A stretch of 64,000 nt of DNA from Bryobacterales bacterium (GCA_003170295.1 PNAJ01000138.1:62001-126000); one strand, 5' to 3'. Counted from the stretch's first letter, positions 16,171 through 25,019 are shown. The notes: a model not told the origin generated them from the sequence alone. Numbers and translations: made by a program.

Positions 16171-16362
16171 ATGAACACAGTCGAGTTTGAAGGCACCGTC
16201 ACTCCGAATGGGCAGATGGTGATCCCCGCGGAAATCCACGTTGTCCTCCAGGGGGATAGAGCAACCGATGAGGATGGCGCTTGGAGATCCGAGGGCCGAC
16301 AGCGGTTCGAAGCCGCCTACGCGCCCGAGGACGCTATCTACGACCAGTTAATGGATCGCTGA
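16171..16362 (+). CDS. Small AbrB/antitoxin-like protein, internally shortened
   Basis: A 63-residue protein beginning MNTVEFEGTVTPNGQMVIPA, the first half of a swapped-hairpin AbrB/MazE-type DNA-binding domain, and ending with WRSEGRQRFEAAYAPEDAIY, the usual tail of such small antitoxins. The second half of the hairpin appears shortened (HVVLQGDRATDEDG). I chose ATG 16171 over 16123 because the extra N-terminal residues come from a repeat element. No toxin gene follows, so it may be an orphan or a decaying antitoxin. Confidence 0.6.
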   Translation: MNTVEFEGTVTPNGQMVIPAEIHVVLQGDRATDEDGAWRSEGRQRFEAAYAPEDAIYDQLMDR

Positions 16363-16396
16363 AGTTGTCTCAGCGCTATTCCGCTACAATACGGCC

Positions 16397-16576
16397 ATGG
16401 TCGAGATTCAGCCAATCCGGGTCGAGGTGGACGAGGAGGAGGATGGTCGAATCCTGGCTGCCGTGCCGGACCTTCCAGGCGTGATGGCCTACGGCGTCAG
16501 CGAGGAAGAGGCAGTGCGAAAGGTCCCGGTGAGTTCGTTAAGCGACGAATCCCCAGGCTCACGCCAGGGGTTATAA
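16397..16576 (+). pseudogene. HicB-like antitoxin fragment
   Basis: A 59-residue frame from ATG 16397 begins like a HicB/UPF0150 protein: RVEVDEEEDGRILAAVPDLP, then GVMAYGVSEEEAVRKV. After KV, where the family continues with a helix and often a DNA-binding tail, the sequence turns into PVSSLSDESPGSRQGL and stops. The last codons run into a 14-bp palindrome (GGGGTTATAACCCC, 16567-16580). It looks truncated at its 3' end. No HicA toxin frame is visible. Confidence 0.55.
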
Positions 16577-16580
16577 CCCC
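16567..16580. repeat. 14-bp perfect palindrome GGGGTTATAACCCC
   Basis: The palindrome covers the stop codon of the HicB-like fragment. Possible operator, or the breakpoint at which the antitoxin gene was truncated. Confidence 0.5.
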
Positions 16581-16707
16581 GTACCGTGAGTGCGGGGACT
16601 CAGCGACCCGTACGTCGGCAACGATATCAGAGTCCGCGCCCTGAGAAGACACTCACCAACGAAATCGCCGGGACACCTTACTAAGTCCACAACTATTCAT
16701 CGTAAAA

Positions 16708-18828
16708 TTAATGGCCGCGTCCCAGTGCCGCGAATTCCAGTGCTACTTCCAGTGTCTCCATGAACTCCTTCATTTTGATTGGCTTGCTGAGGTAGCGGAA
16801 GAATCCGGCCTTTAGACCCTTCTCGATGTCGCCAGTCATGGCGTTCGCACTGAGGGCGATTACGGGGATGTGGGCGATTACCGGGTCTGCGTGAAGGATT
16901 TTGAGGGCTTCGATGCCGCTCATGCCGGGAAGATTGATGTCCATGAGGATCACGTCAGGCTGCTTGGAGCGCGCCAGCCGAATGCCCTCAGGTCCGTCTA
17001 CGGCAGTCAGCAGGCGGATATGGGGACTGCGCTCGACGATCTGCCTGATCAGCTCTAGATTCGCCGGGTTGTCTTCCACATAGAGCACGGTGCTGCGCAC
17101 GGGCGCGCCGAGCCGAACCGGCACCTCCACAATCGCGGAGGGTGCTCCGTCTATTTCCAGTCGTGGTTCCGCGGCTGCATTGAGTTCGAACCAGAATACG
17201 CTTCCCGAACCGACGGTGCTTTCGACGCCAATCGCACCTCCCATCAGTTCCACCAGCCGCTTGCTCATCACCAGGCCGATGCCCGTACCCTCTTCCGCGC
17301 TCCGCTCACGTCCGAGACGGTTGAACGGCTGAAACAGCTGCGGCAGCATGTCCGGAGACAACCCCGCGCCGGTGTCGCCAATGCTCACGCGAATGCGTTC
17401 CGGCGTACTCGCGCTAGTGGACTTCGCGCAATCCACGACCACCGTTCCATTCAGCCGGTTGTATTTGATGGCGTTGGAAAGAAGACTAATGAGAACCTGC
17501 TTCAGCCGGGTCCGGTCGGCGTTAACAAAATACGAGATGCCGGACGGGGGAAAGGTCATTTTGATACCGCGTTTTCGTCCCTGCGGCACGATGATGGCTT
17601 GGCATTCGCGCAGGACCTCGGTCAGGGAGGTCGGCTCCATGGACAGCGCCAGCTTGCCGGACTCCATCTCGGAGAGATCGACGATTTCGTTAATCAGTTC
17701 CAGCAGGTACCATCCCGAGCGGAGAATCTGCTCCACACTGGCGGTCTGGGCGAGCGTTGGCGGCGGAATATCGGAGTCGATGAGCTGGGCGAAACCAAGG
17801 ATCGTGTTGAGCGGTGCGCGGAGATCGTGGCTCATGCCGGCCAGGAAATCGGATTTCGCGAGGCTGGCCTTTTCCACCGCGGCTCTGGCGCGCTCCAGCT
17901 CGATGTTGTTTTCCTGCAGCGCGCGCTCAACGCGCTTTAGTTCGGTGACGTCGCGCGCGGTGAGGAATACGCCCTGAAGCTTGCTGTCACAGTCATGGAA
18001 GGTGGTCGCGTTGCAGGAGACTACTGTTTCCTTACCATCCCGTGCGCGCGCTGTGAGTTCATAGCCGGTGATCCTGCTTCCGCTTAACACCTGCTTGATG
18101 CCGGCCTCGGCCCGGTCCAGATCGGTGAAGTACTTCTTAAAAGGCGTGCCGATCAATTCGTCGCGGGAGTAGCCAACTAGGCTCGCCATCTGCTGGTTGA
18201 CGTCGGTAATCATGCCGGGCGAGTCCGTGGTCAGCAGCGCGTCCATGCTGGATTCGGTGAGGAATCGGGTATAGAACCGCTGGTCGCACAGGCGCTGACT
18301 GAGCAGTTGCCGCTCAGCTTCCGCTTGCTTGCGCGCTGTGTTATCGGTGCCGATCAGCAGGTACCCGATGATTCCGCTTTGTGCGTCGCGCAGAGCGGTG
18401 ACCGACACGACTGCCGGAAACCGGCTCCCATTCTTGCGGATGTAAGTGAGTTCGTAGATGTCTTCGATGCCACGCGACGCTTTGAAGACCAGTGCCTCGA
18501 AGCCCGGCTGAATTGGAGTCGCCAGCTCGATGCTGAGTTCCTGGGCGCGCGCGACCACTTCCTGGGGATCGGAAATGTCGGCGGGGGTGATTTTGTCTAT
18601 GACTTCGAGGGCTGTGTAGCCCAGCATGCGCTCGGCTCCGACGTTGAATAGCTGGATGACGCCTTTCTCGTCGGTGGCAATGCTGGAGAAATTGGCGCTA
18701 TTAAAGATCGCGTCTTGCAGCGCGCCGGTCTTGAGCAGGGCGGCTTCGCGCCGGACGTCAGGAGCGACATCCCCTGTCTCAGCAGTCTTCCGCGCCGGAA
18801 TGGCGGGGTTGTCATCTTGCCTGGACAC
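16708..18828 (-). CDS. Hybrid histidine kinase (PAS-PAS-HisKA-HATPase-REC)
   Basis: A 706-residue soluble hybrid kinase. Two PAS domains (about 40-160 and 195-305) are followed by a short coiled coil, HisKA with FLAGMSHDLRAPLNTILGF, HATPase motifs SLLSNAIKYNR, GDTGAGL and GTGIGLVMSKR, and a C-terminal receiver (about 580-700) with LYVEDNPAN and Asp in VILMDINLPG. All motifs are intact. Start is GTG 18828, supported by a strong GAGGAGG site just upstream. There is no signal peptide or membrane span, so it senses a cytoplasmic cue. No downstream effector is adjacent. Confidence 0.92.
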   Translation of the reverse strand: MSRQDDNPAIPARKTAETGDVAPDVRREAALLKTGALQDAIFNSANFSSIATDEKGVIQLFNVGAERMLGYTALEVIDKITPADISDPQEVVARAQELSIELATPIQPGFEALVFKASRGIEDIYELTYIRKNGSRFPAVVSVTALRDAQSGIIGYLLIGTDNTARKQAEAERQLLSQRLCDQRFYTRFLTESSMDALLTTDSPGMITDVNQQMASLVGYSRDELIGTPFKKYFTDLDRAEAGIKQVLSGSRITGYELTARARDGKETVVSCNATTFHDCDSKLQGVFLTARDVTELKRVERALQENNIELERARAAVEKASLAKSDFLAGMSHDLRAPLNTILGFAQLIDSDIPPPTLAQTASVEQILRSGWYLLELINEIVDLSEMESGKLALSMEPTSLTEVLRECQAIIVPQGRKRGIKMTFPPSGISYFVNADRTRLKQVLISLLSNAIKYNRLNGTVVVDCAKSTSASTPERIRVSIGDTGAGLSPDMLPQLFQPFNRLGRERSAEEGTGIGLVMSKRLVELMGGAIGVESTVGSGSVFWFELNAAAEPRLEIDGAPSAIVEVPVRLGAPVRSTVLYVEDNPANLELIRQIVERSPHIRLLTAVDGPEGIRLARSKQPDVILMDINLPGMSGIEALKILHADPVIAHIPVIALSANAMTGDIEKGLKAGFFRYLSKPIKMKEFMETLEVALEFAALGRGH

Positions 18829-19075
18829 GTACTAGCCTCCTCGGATTGCCAAACCTGTGGAGGGTTTGGGCTTGCTTTTTTCGAGCACGTGTCGCGCCAC
18901 TCCGAGTTGCGCCGAATGTTGATTTTGGGGAGGGAGAGTCTTGGGCTCTTGACTACATCTGGCCAGTTGACTGCGGATGGTCACAGGGCGGCCTGCGAAG
19001 ATCCCGGACGCGACCCTCGCCCACTGGGAATGTTGGGTCTGGCGTCTAGACCCTTCCTTAGATCCCATAGATCCC

Positions 19076-19278
19076 ATGATTCGCAGCGCTCTGGCGGTAT
19101 TGGCCGGACCGGCCGTCATCATCGTTACCCCCGCCGCTATCCCAACGAAGCCGCGATGGGTCACAATGTGCCGGTGTGGATGTTCACGTTCGCATACACT
19201 TCTCTTTGCGTTGTCGCTGGCGGATACCTCACCGCGCGACTTGCGCCACACACCTGGGCTGCAGTCGGTCGAGATTAA
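19076..19278 (+). pseudogene. Remnant of a small membrane protein, frameshifted
   Basis: From ATG 19076 one frame gives a first hydrophobic helix (MIRSALAVLAGPAVIIVTPA), after which the coding character moves to another frame: MFTFAYTSLCVVAGGYLTAR followed by LAPHTWAAV and a stop at 19278. Together these match the shape of a common small multi-helix membrane protein in which a Y-S/T-x-x-x-x-x-GGY-x-x-A-R motif follows a short loop. The loop and the C-terminal helices are lost, so it is a remnant. Confidence 0.45.
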
Positions 19279-19954
19279 GAGGATCGCCCGTGAGCGGAAT
19301 GGCGAAGACCAATGGCTAAGATGCCAATCCCAAGCAAAGCGAAACCGAAGGAGGACGGTTCGGGTACGCCCGAGTCAGCCGTGTACGTCAGAGTAACATT
19401 GTCGACGTTGAGTTGGGGGACCCCGCTGCCTACGGCGGAAAATTCGATTCGGATGTTGTGCCCGACGCTGGACGCAAAACCTAAGGAATCGAATGTCAAG
19501 CTGTTGAAATTGACGAAGTTGCCCGCGCCCGGATCGCTCGGTATTCCCGAAGCAAAAACGACGCTGGTAGAGGCATCCAATAACTGGATGCTGTAAGTCG
19601 GCAGAGGTACGCCGTCATTCCGGTGTCCTACAAAAAAAAGAGAAACTGTAGGTTGCACTGGCTACCAGCGGGCCGACGTCCTGATAAAACTCGCCGCTAT
19701 TAATTATGTAAGCTGTATTAACACCGTCGGGTATTGGCTGGGTGAAAGTGTTCGCATGGTAGGCGCCAACGCCAGTCCCGACGATCGTCCAGTTCGTCAA
19801 GACATTAGTAGTAAAAGCGCCAAACGCGAGAACTTGGGCTTCAAAACTAGGGTTGTTGATAAGGACGGACGAGCGCGTGGAGTTGAAAAGTCGAGACGAT
19901 TCCCGCAAGCATAAACAGGCTCCGCTGAACCAGCAATTTCCTCTGTATGGCCAT
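19275..19954 (-). pseudogene. PEP-CTERM protein gene with two frameshifts
   Basis: From ATG 19954 (good GAGG site) one frame gives a signal peptide (RSLFMLAGIVSTFQLHA). Near 19880 the reading moves to another frame with VLINNPSFEAQVLAFGAF, TNWTIVGTGVGAYH and YQDVGPLVASATYSFSFF, then at a run of eight T (about 19632-19639) it moves again into VGHRNDGVPLPTYSIQLLD and on to the sorting tail VPEPSSFGFALLGIGILAIG-LRH. The family is secreted and C-terminally processed by exosortase. Two indels in one gene suggest decay, although sequencing error at the homopolymer cannot be excluded. Base composition is more AT-rich than its neighbours. Confidence 0.75.
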
Positions 19955-20241
19955 ATCATCCTCTTTCTATCGGCTGTTTGTCGTCTATTTTGGCGCTGTG
20001 CGTAATATAACCTGATCGCCTCTATTTGCAACCAAGCTCTTGGATCGAGCCGCAGAGCCCGTCGAGGGTGGCGCGAGCTTCAGCTTGCAGCGACGGTTTT
20101 TCGCTCCGCCCGCGCACTTGCTCTACCGAGCCGTGACCACAGGGAGTGGGGTCTCGCTGCACATTCTTAAGCCCGAAAGTCCCCGGTTCGCGGAACCGCC
20201 ATGCGTAAGCATGCGGACAGACGCGGGATTATTGACTCCCC

Positions 20242-20347
20242 CGAAGGGACAGCCTGGCGCGACTCCTTGCATGGATGTGCGAAATCATCACACTGCTCCG
20301 TCGCCTTCGCGGTAATCGCCAAGGAGTCACGTCAGGCTGTCCCTTCG
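20242..20347. repeat. 27-bp imperfect inverted repeat, 52-nt spacer
   Basis: CGAAGGGACAGCCTGGCGCG... at 20242-20268 pairs with 20321-20347 with two mismatches. The whole unit is 106 bp and could fold into one long hairpin. Confidence 0.75.
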
Positions 20348-20623
20348 AGCCCCTTCGAGCCTCGTCCTTATAGTCGGTAGCCGCAAGGCGTTAACGGCCT
20401 CCGGAAGTTCAGCACCATCGCAATACGACATTTCCTCGAGGAAAATCAAAAGAGCCCTTGCCAGAGACTCCTTCTGATGGGAGTGTATGCGAAGAAGCGC
20501 GAAGACCATTTCGTTTGAAAGTCGCAAAGCCAGCAAAGGGAAGGAGTTTGACCGCGCCTTCGAGGCGGTTATTACTCGAACGCAGCAAAAGAACCTGGGC
20601 CAAACGGGGCCAAACGGCCAAAC

Positions 20624-20918
20624 GGGACAGTCAGAATCGACACGGATCAAAATCTGTCGAAACGTGCAGACAGCTCCGTCCCTTTTATCATTTCAAACCG
20701 AGAATGAACCAATCCTGTCGAAAAACTTGCTCGGAAAGGCAAGAGGGCTCTTCAGTCGCTACCTTGCAGCCCACGGAGCCCGGTTCTCGTTCCCTCAGCC
20801 AATGCTCCCGGGCCCTGATGGGGCCTGATTTGCACTCAACAACCAGATTTCCGGCGAAAGGGACGGAGCCGACCGCTCGATTAGCGGTTTTCTGATATGC
20901 GCCGATTCTGACTGTCCC
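20624..20918. repeat. Nested inverted repeats bounding ~295 bp
   Basis: Outer arms GGGACAGTCAGAATCG (20624-20639) and its exact complement (20903-20918); inner arms GCTCCGTCCCTTT (20673-20685) and its exact complement (20857-20869). GGGACAG-type ends also bound the hairpin at 34541-34599. No open frame inside is convincing, so a non-autonomous element is the best guess. Confidence 0.65.
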
Positions 20919-20993
20919 CTTCGATTCCCCTTCGATTCCCTTCGATTCGGAAAATACGTCTTCCCTTTCTGCTATGTTAGCGTTCGAAAGGAT

Positions 20994-21515
20994 ATGCGCC
21001 TGGACAATCCGAAGTTCAGAGAAGCCGAGCACTTTCTTAGCGTGATGAATAAGGATTGGTCTAGTCCTGCGTTCCAACATAATCTCAGCGCGTTCTTGTC
21101 GGCACTCATGAGCTCGGTTGAGCATAATAAGCTTGTGTGCAAAGACCCACGCTTCAAGGATTGGTACCACAACGCCACTCAAACGTATCTGAAACGGAAA
21201 GAACTTGTAGAACTTCGCGAGTTCCGGCGCAAGGAGGTGCACCTCAAGGGCGCGCCTTCATGGCAGGAGGTGACGGTTGTCTTCCCGGTGGATAAACCCG
21301 TTCATGGCATGTCCTGGTCAATAAACCTAGGTGCCCCAGCCACTGCCGAAGAAACGAGCGACCTCCCGGAGGAGATAGGTCCGAGGGGTGAGGTTCGGAA
21401 ACGGTATGTGTGGGATGTTCCCGGAAATCCCGACGTACTGGAGCTGTGCCGAAAGGGTCTAAGCACGATCCGTGAAATGATGATGGAATATAGCCGCATG
21501 CAGTTTCGAGATTGA
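20994..21515 (+). CDS. Hypothetical soluble protein
   Basis: A 173-residue protein from ATG 20994 with normal amino-acid use and charged helical stretches (NPKFREAEHFLSVMNKDW, KDPRFKDWYHNATQTYLKRK, ELVELREFRRKEVHL). No signal peptide or membrane span. I do not recognise the family. The region is less GC-rich than the surrounding core genes and lies beside a repeat cluster, which fits recent acquisition. Confidence 0.65.
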   Translation: MRLDNPKFREAEHFLSVMNKDWSSPAFQHNLSAFLSALMSSVEHNKLVCKDPRFKDWYHNATQTYLKRKELVELREFRRKEVHLKGAPSWQEVTVVFPVDKPVHGMSWSINLGAPATAEETSDLPEEIGPRGEVRKRYVWDVPGNPDVLELCRKGLSTIREMMMEYSRMQFRD

Positions 21516-21566
21516 ACCGCCCTGTGGAACTCTATTGACAGGCACAGGTTCCGCTTCCAGGAGAGG

Positions 21567-21743
21567 TCAGTCCTTAGCAGGTCGCTTCATGAAAGCCGTA
21601 TACAAAGTCTTGTCATTTTGCTCTGGCAATGGAGCGGCGGTCACGGACACCAGTTCCCAGCCGTCCTCACCGAGGGGCTCCATACGTTCGTCCAACTTGT
21701 CGACGTCAGCGTTTTGCAGATAATAATATTCCCATTTTTGCAT
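21567..21743 (-). CDS. Small DUF4177-like protein (WEY...GWELV)
   Basis: A 58-residue protein from ATG 21743: MQKWEYYYLQNADVDKLDER, then MEPLGEDGWELVSVTAAPLP and a tail ending FMKRPAKD. The pattern W-E-Y ... L-G-x-x-G-W-E-L-V is the signature of DUF4177-type small proteins, whose function is unknown. It lies 40 nt downstream of the ABC-F gene in the same direction and may be co-transcribed, although it is more AT-rich. Confidence 0.75.
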   Translation of the reverse strand: MQKWEYYYLQNADVDKLDERMEPLGEDGWELVSVTAAPLPEQNDKTLYTAFMKRPAKD

Positions 21744-21783
21744 GCTTAGAGTCTACGATAAAGGACCGCCCACAGAGCGGAAG

Positions 21784-23703
21784 CTACGTGCTCCCCTCCA
21801 ACTCCGCCGACACCCTCTCCCACTCCGCCACCCGAGCCTCCAGCTCCTTCCTTCTCTCCGCGACAATCTCGGAAACCCGCACCGTCTCATCGACACTCTT
21901 AAAATCCGCCAGCGCCGCATCATGCTGCGCGATCTCCGATTCAAGCGTTGCCACTTCCAACTCCACCTCGCGCAGCCTCGCCCGCAGCTTCTGAACCTTC
22001 ATCGGATTCACGCGCTTTTTTGATTCAGTCCCCATCGCCGCTGGCTCTGGCTCCGTGGCAACCACAACAGCCGCCGTCGCCGCCGCGAGCTGTTCCGGCC
22101 CGCCCGCCTTCCGCCACAAATAATCTTCGTAGTTGCCCGGATAATCGTGCACGTGCCCATCTTCGATTTCAAACACCCGATCCGCCAGATTATCAATGAA
22201 GTACCGGTCGTGCGAAACAAACACCACGGTTCCCGAATACTTACTTAACGCGTCCAGCAGCACATCCTTCGCGCGCATATCCAAGTGATTCGTCGGCTCG
22301 TCCAACAACAGAAAATTCGAAGGAGCCAGCAGCATCCGCGCCAGCGCATACCGGTTGCGCTCCCCACCCGACAAAACTCCAATCTTCTTAAAAACATCGT
22401 CATCGCTAAACAAAAAACATCCCAGCAGCGTCCGCAGCTCGGTGTTGGTTGACCGCGGAGCCGCATCGCCCAAATCGTCGATCATGCGCCTCTCCGGGTC
22501 CAGTTCCTTGTACTGATCCTGAGCGAAATAGTCCGGCATGGCATTGTGTCCGAGCGTATAAGAACCTGATGTGAGAGGCTCCGTCCCCGCCAGCAGCTTG
22601 ATCATGGTCGATTTCCCCGCGCCGTTCACGCCCACCAGCGCAATACGGTCGCCGCGCTCGATCACGAACGTCGCGTCGCTGAAAACGTGCTTGGTCCCGT
22701 AGCTTTTCGAGACGTTCTTGAATTCCGCCACAATCCGTCCGCTCGGCTTCGGCTGCGGAAACGAGAAATGAATCGTCTGCTCATCCGGAGGAATTTCTAT
22801 TCGCTCGATTTTTTCCAACTCCTTGATCCGCGATTGCACCTGCTTAGCCTTCGTCGCGGTCGCACGAAACCGGTTGATGAACGCTTCGAGCGCCTCCACC
22901 CGGTCGCGCTGATTTTTATACGCCGCTTCGAGCTGCATCTTCCGCTCGGACTTCTGCGCCAGATATTTTTCGTAATTGCCGCTGTAGAACCAGACTTTCT
23001 TGTTCCACACCTCCACCGTCCGGTTCACCGTCGTATCCAGAAAATAACGATCGTGCGAAATCAGCACGTATCCGAACGGATAGCTTGCCAGATACTGCTC
23101 CAGCCAGTTGCGTGCTTCGAGATCGAGGTGATTGGTCGGCTCGTCCAATAAAAGCAGGTTCGGTTTTTCCAGCAGTAACTTCGCGAGCGCAATGCGCATC
23201 TGCCAGCCGCCCGAAAACTCCTCCGTCCGCCGCGTCCAATCGTCTTTGTGGAATCCGAGCCCATCGAGCACCGTCCCCACCTGCGCCTCAATCGCATAGC
23301 CGTCCCGGTTCCGAAATTCGCTATCGATGTGATGCAGCCGGTCGGCCGCCGAGGAGTATTCCGCGCTCTCGGGATCGAGCTCAGCCAGAGAGTGGTGCAG
23401 GGTTTCGAGCTCCTGCTCCATCTCGTGCAGGTCGGCAAAAACGGTCATGCATTCCGCGAATACCGTGCGCCCGGATAGCGTCAGCCCATCCTGCGGCAGA
23501 TAGCGAAGCTTGATCCCCTTGGTGTAACTGATCGACCCATAATCAAGCGACTCCATGTCGCAGATGATCTTCAGCAGCGTCGATTTGCCGGTGCCGTTTC
23601 CGCCCACCAGGCCTGTCTTTTCCTTGGGCGTAATCAGCCAGTCGCAATTTTCAAAGAGGAGTTTGTGGCCGAACCGTTTTCCGGCGCCTTGCAGTTGAAT
23701 CAT
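21784..23703 (-). CDS. ABC-F family ATPase (Uup/EttA-like)
   Basis: A 639-residue soluble protein with two ABC domains and no membrane segment. Domain 1: Walker A GGNGTGKSTLLK, signature EFSGGWQMR, Walker B LLLLDEPTNHLD. Domain 2: GVNGAGKSTMIK, VLSGGERNRYAL, FLLLDEPTNHLD. Between them is the charged linker (about 235-310) that contacts the ribosome in ABC-F translation factors, and the C-terminal ~90 residues form a coiled coil as in Uup. Its ATG directly follows the accD stop (TAAATG), so it is co-translated with accD. Role: ribosome-associated translation or antibiotic protection factor. Confidence 0.92.
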   Translation of the reverse strand: MIQLQGAGKRFGHKLLFENCDWLITPKEKTGLVGGNGTGKSTLLKIICDMESLDYGSISYTKGIKLRYLPQDGLTLSGRTVFAECMTVFADLHEMEQELETLHHSLAELDPESAEYSSAADRLHHIDSEFRNRDGYAIEAQVGTVLDGLGFHKDDWTRRTEEFSGGWQMRIALAKLLLEKPNLLLLDEPTNHLDLEARNWLEQYLASYPFGYVLISHDRYFLDTTVNRTVEVWNKKVWFYSGNYEKYLAQKSERKMQLEAAYKNQRDRVEALEAFINRFRATATKAKQVQSRIKELEKIERIEIPPDEQTIHFSFPQPKPSGRIVAEFKNVSKSYGTKHVFSDATFVIERGDRIALVGVNGAGKSTMIKLLAGTEPLTSGSYTLGHNAMPDYFAQDQYKELDPERRMIDDLGDAAPRSTNTELRTLLGCFLFSDDDVFKKIGVLSGGERNRYALARMLLAPSNFLLLDEPTNHLDMRAKDVLLDALSKYSGTVVFVSHDRYFIDNLADRVFEIEDGHVHDYPGNYEDYLWRKAGGPEQLAAATAAVVVATEPEPAAMGTESKKRVNPMKVQKLRARLREVELEVATLESEIAQHDAALADFKSVDETVRVSEIVAERRKELEARVAEWERVSAELEGST

Positions 23704-24552
23704 TTAATCACAAAAAAAGCTGAGGGACCGCGCGATGTAGCTCTTCATCTCGGAGCGCTTCACCACTGCATCGAGAAATCCGTGCTCCAGCAGAAACTCA
23801 CTGGTCTGGAATCCGGCCGGCAGCTTCTGGCGAATGGTCTGTTCGATCACGCGCGGTCCCGCGAAACCGATCAGCGCGCCAGGCTCGGCAATATTCAGAT
23901 CGCCCAGCATGGCAAAGCTAGCCGTAACGCCGCCGGTAGTGGGATCGGTCAGAACGCTGATGTAGGGAACGCGCGCCTCGTCTAAACGCATCAGCGCGCA
24001 CGAAATCTTCGCGAGCTGCATCAGGCTGATCGCCCCTTCCTGCATACGCGCCCCACCCGAAGCCGAAATGATGATCACCGGCTCGCGCCTCTCGAGACCT
24101 CTCTCGATCGCGCGCGTGATTTTTTCTCCTACCACCGCGCCCATGCTGCCGCCGATGAACTTCAATTCCATCGCGCAGATATGCACCGTCCGTCCTTCGA
24201 GCGTGCCCGTGCCCGAAACCAGCGCATCGGACATCCCCGTCGCCTGCTGCATCCCTTCGAGGCGCGATGCGTAAGTTTTCGAATCTACGAAGCTCAGAGG
24301 ATCGGTGGAAACTAAGTCGCTGTCGTATTCCTCGTAAGCGCCTTCGTCAAACAGCATCGCCATGCGGGTCCGCGCATCGAGTCGAAAATGATGCTCGCAC
24401 TGCGGGCACACCTGCATGTTCTCATCGAGCGTTTTTTTCCAGATGATCTGCCCGCAGCTTTCGCATTTCAGCCACAGTCCTTCGGTGCGCACGCGCTTAT
24501 CCGCCTCCGCCGTTCCTTCTACTCCGGGTTTTTGCCGCGCAAACCAAGCCAT
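23704..24552 (-). CDS. accD: Acetyl-CoA carboxylase carboxyltransferase subunit beta
   Basis: A 282-residue protein from ATG 24552 (MAWFARQKPG), with an upstream GTG at 24561 as an alternative. The N-terminal zinc ribbon is intact (WLKCESCGQIIWKK and VCPQCEHHF), followed by the crotonase-like carboxyltransferase domain with IISASGGARMQEG and TTGGVTASFAMLGD. It pairs with AccA to transfer CO2 from biotin to acetyl-CoA, the first step of fatty-acid synthesis. accA is not in the window. The ABC-F gene follows without a gap. Confidence 0.96.
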   Translation of the reverse strand: MAWFARQKPGVEGTAEADKRVRTEGLWLKCESCGQIIWKKTLDENMQVCPQCEHHFRLDARTRMAMLFDEGAYEEYDSDLVSTDPLSFVDSKTYASRLEGMQQATGMSDALVSGTGTLEGRTVHICAMELKFIGGSMGAVVGEKITRAIERGLERREPVIIISASGGARMQEGAISLMQLAKISCALMRLDEARVPYISVLTDPTTGGVTASFAMLGDLNIAEPGALIGFAGPRVIEQTIRQKLPAGFQTSEFLLEHGFLDAVVKRSEMKSYIARSLSFFCD

Positions 24553-24565
24553 TGCGAACACCTTC

Positions 24566-25006
24566 TTAAGCTAACAGATGCCGCTCGACAATGACCACGT
24601 CGCGCCACACTCCGTCGAGCTGTCCGTGTTTTTCGTACGTTCCAACTTCGCGAAATCCTAGCGATTGAATCAACGCCCGGCTGGCGCGATTTTCGGGGAA
24701 AATGCGCGAAACCAGTTTCCAGAAACCCTTTGCTTTCGCTTGTTTGATCAATTCATCGAGCGCAACGCGCCCCGCTCCGCGGCGGCGAAAATTGCGCGCT
24801 ACATAAACGGATACTTCCGCGATCCCGGCATAGCAATCGCGCGGCCGATATATCGAAGTCGATGCAAACGCGACGACTTCGCCGTCCTGCACATCTTATT
24901 CAGATCGAGCGCGTGTCTCAAACGTCGCGACCCGATCCTCTATTCCTTCATTGTAGATGGCCGCGAGAAACGGCGCGTCGGCGAGGGTGGCTAGGCGGGG
25001 AATCAT
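24566..25006 (-). pseudogene. GNAT acetyltransferase (phosphinothricin acetyltransferase-like), broken
   Basis: One frame from ATG 25006 reads RLATLADAPFLAAIYNEGIE and DRVATFETRARSE, meets TAA, and continues in the same frame with DGEVVAFASTSIYRPRDCYA, GIAEVSVYVARNFRRRGAGR and SLGFREVGTYEKHG. This is the N- and C-terminal halves of a Pat/YwnH-type GNAT enzyme; compared with the family about 15-20 residues between ARSE and DGEVV are missing and a stop codon stands at the junction. The acetyl-CoA binding motif RRRGAG is intact in the downstream part, which could still be translated alone from GTG 24892. Confidence 0.75.
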
Positions 25007-25019
25007 TTAGACTATTGAG

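Larger units (their letters stand above)
20032..20993. other. Repeat-rich intergenic region without a supported gene
   Basis: About 960 nt with only short overlapping frames in both strands, none with family resemblance. It holds the second copy of the CTCTACCGAGCCG repeat (about 20119-20152), a 27-bp inverted repeat pair (20242-20268/20321-20347), nested inverted repeats (20624-20639/20903-20918 and 20673-20685/20857-20869) and a short CCAAACGG tandem (about 20600-20624). It looks like a cluster of REP/MITE-type elements or the remains of a mobile element. Confidence 0.6.

Noticed and set aside
16577..16700. HicA toxin remnant after the HicB-like fragment
   Set aside because: None of the frames shows the HicA dsRBD-like motif; the sequence is GC-rich and stop-interrupted.
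20327..20650. 107-codon minus-strand frame in the repeat-rich gap
   Set aside because: A helical middle part looks protein-like, but both ends run into repeats and no family is recognised; not strong enough to call.
20688..21242. 184-codon minus-strand frame opposite the 173-aa hypothetical
   Set aside because: It runs through the nested inverted repeats and has no resemblance to a family; the plus-strand gene has better coding character and a clear start.
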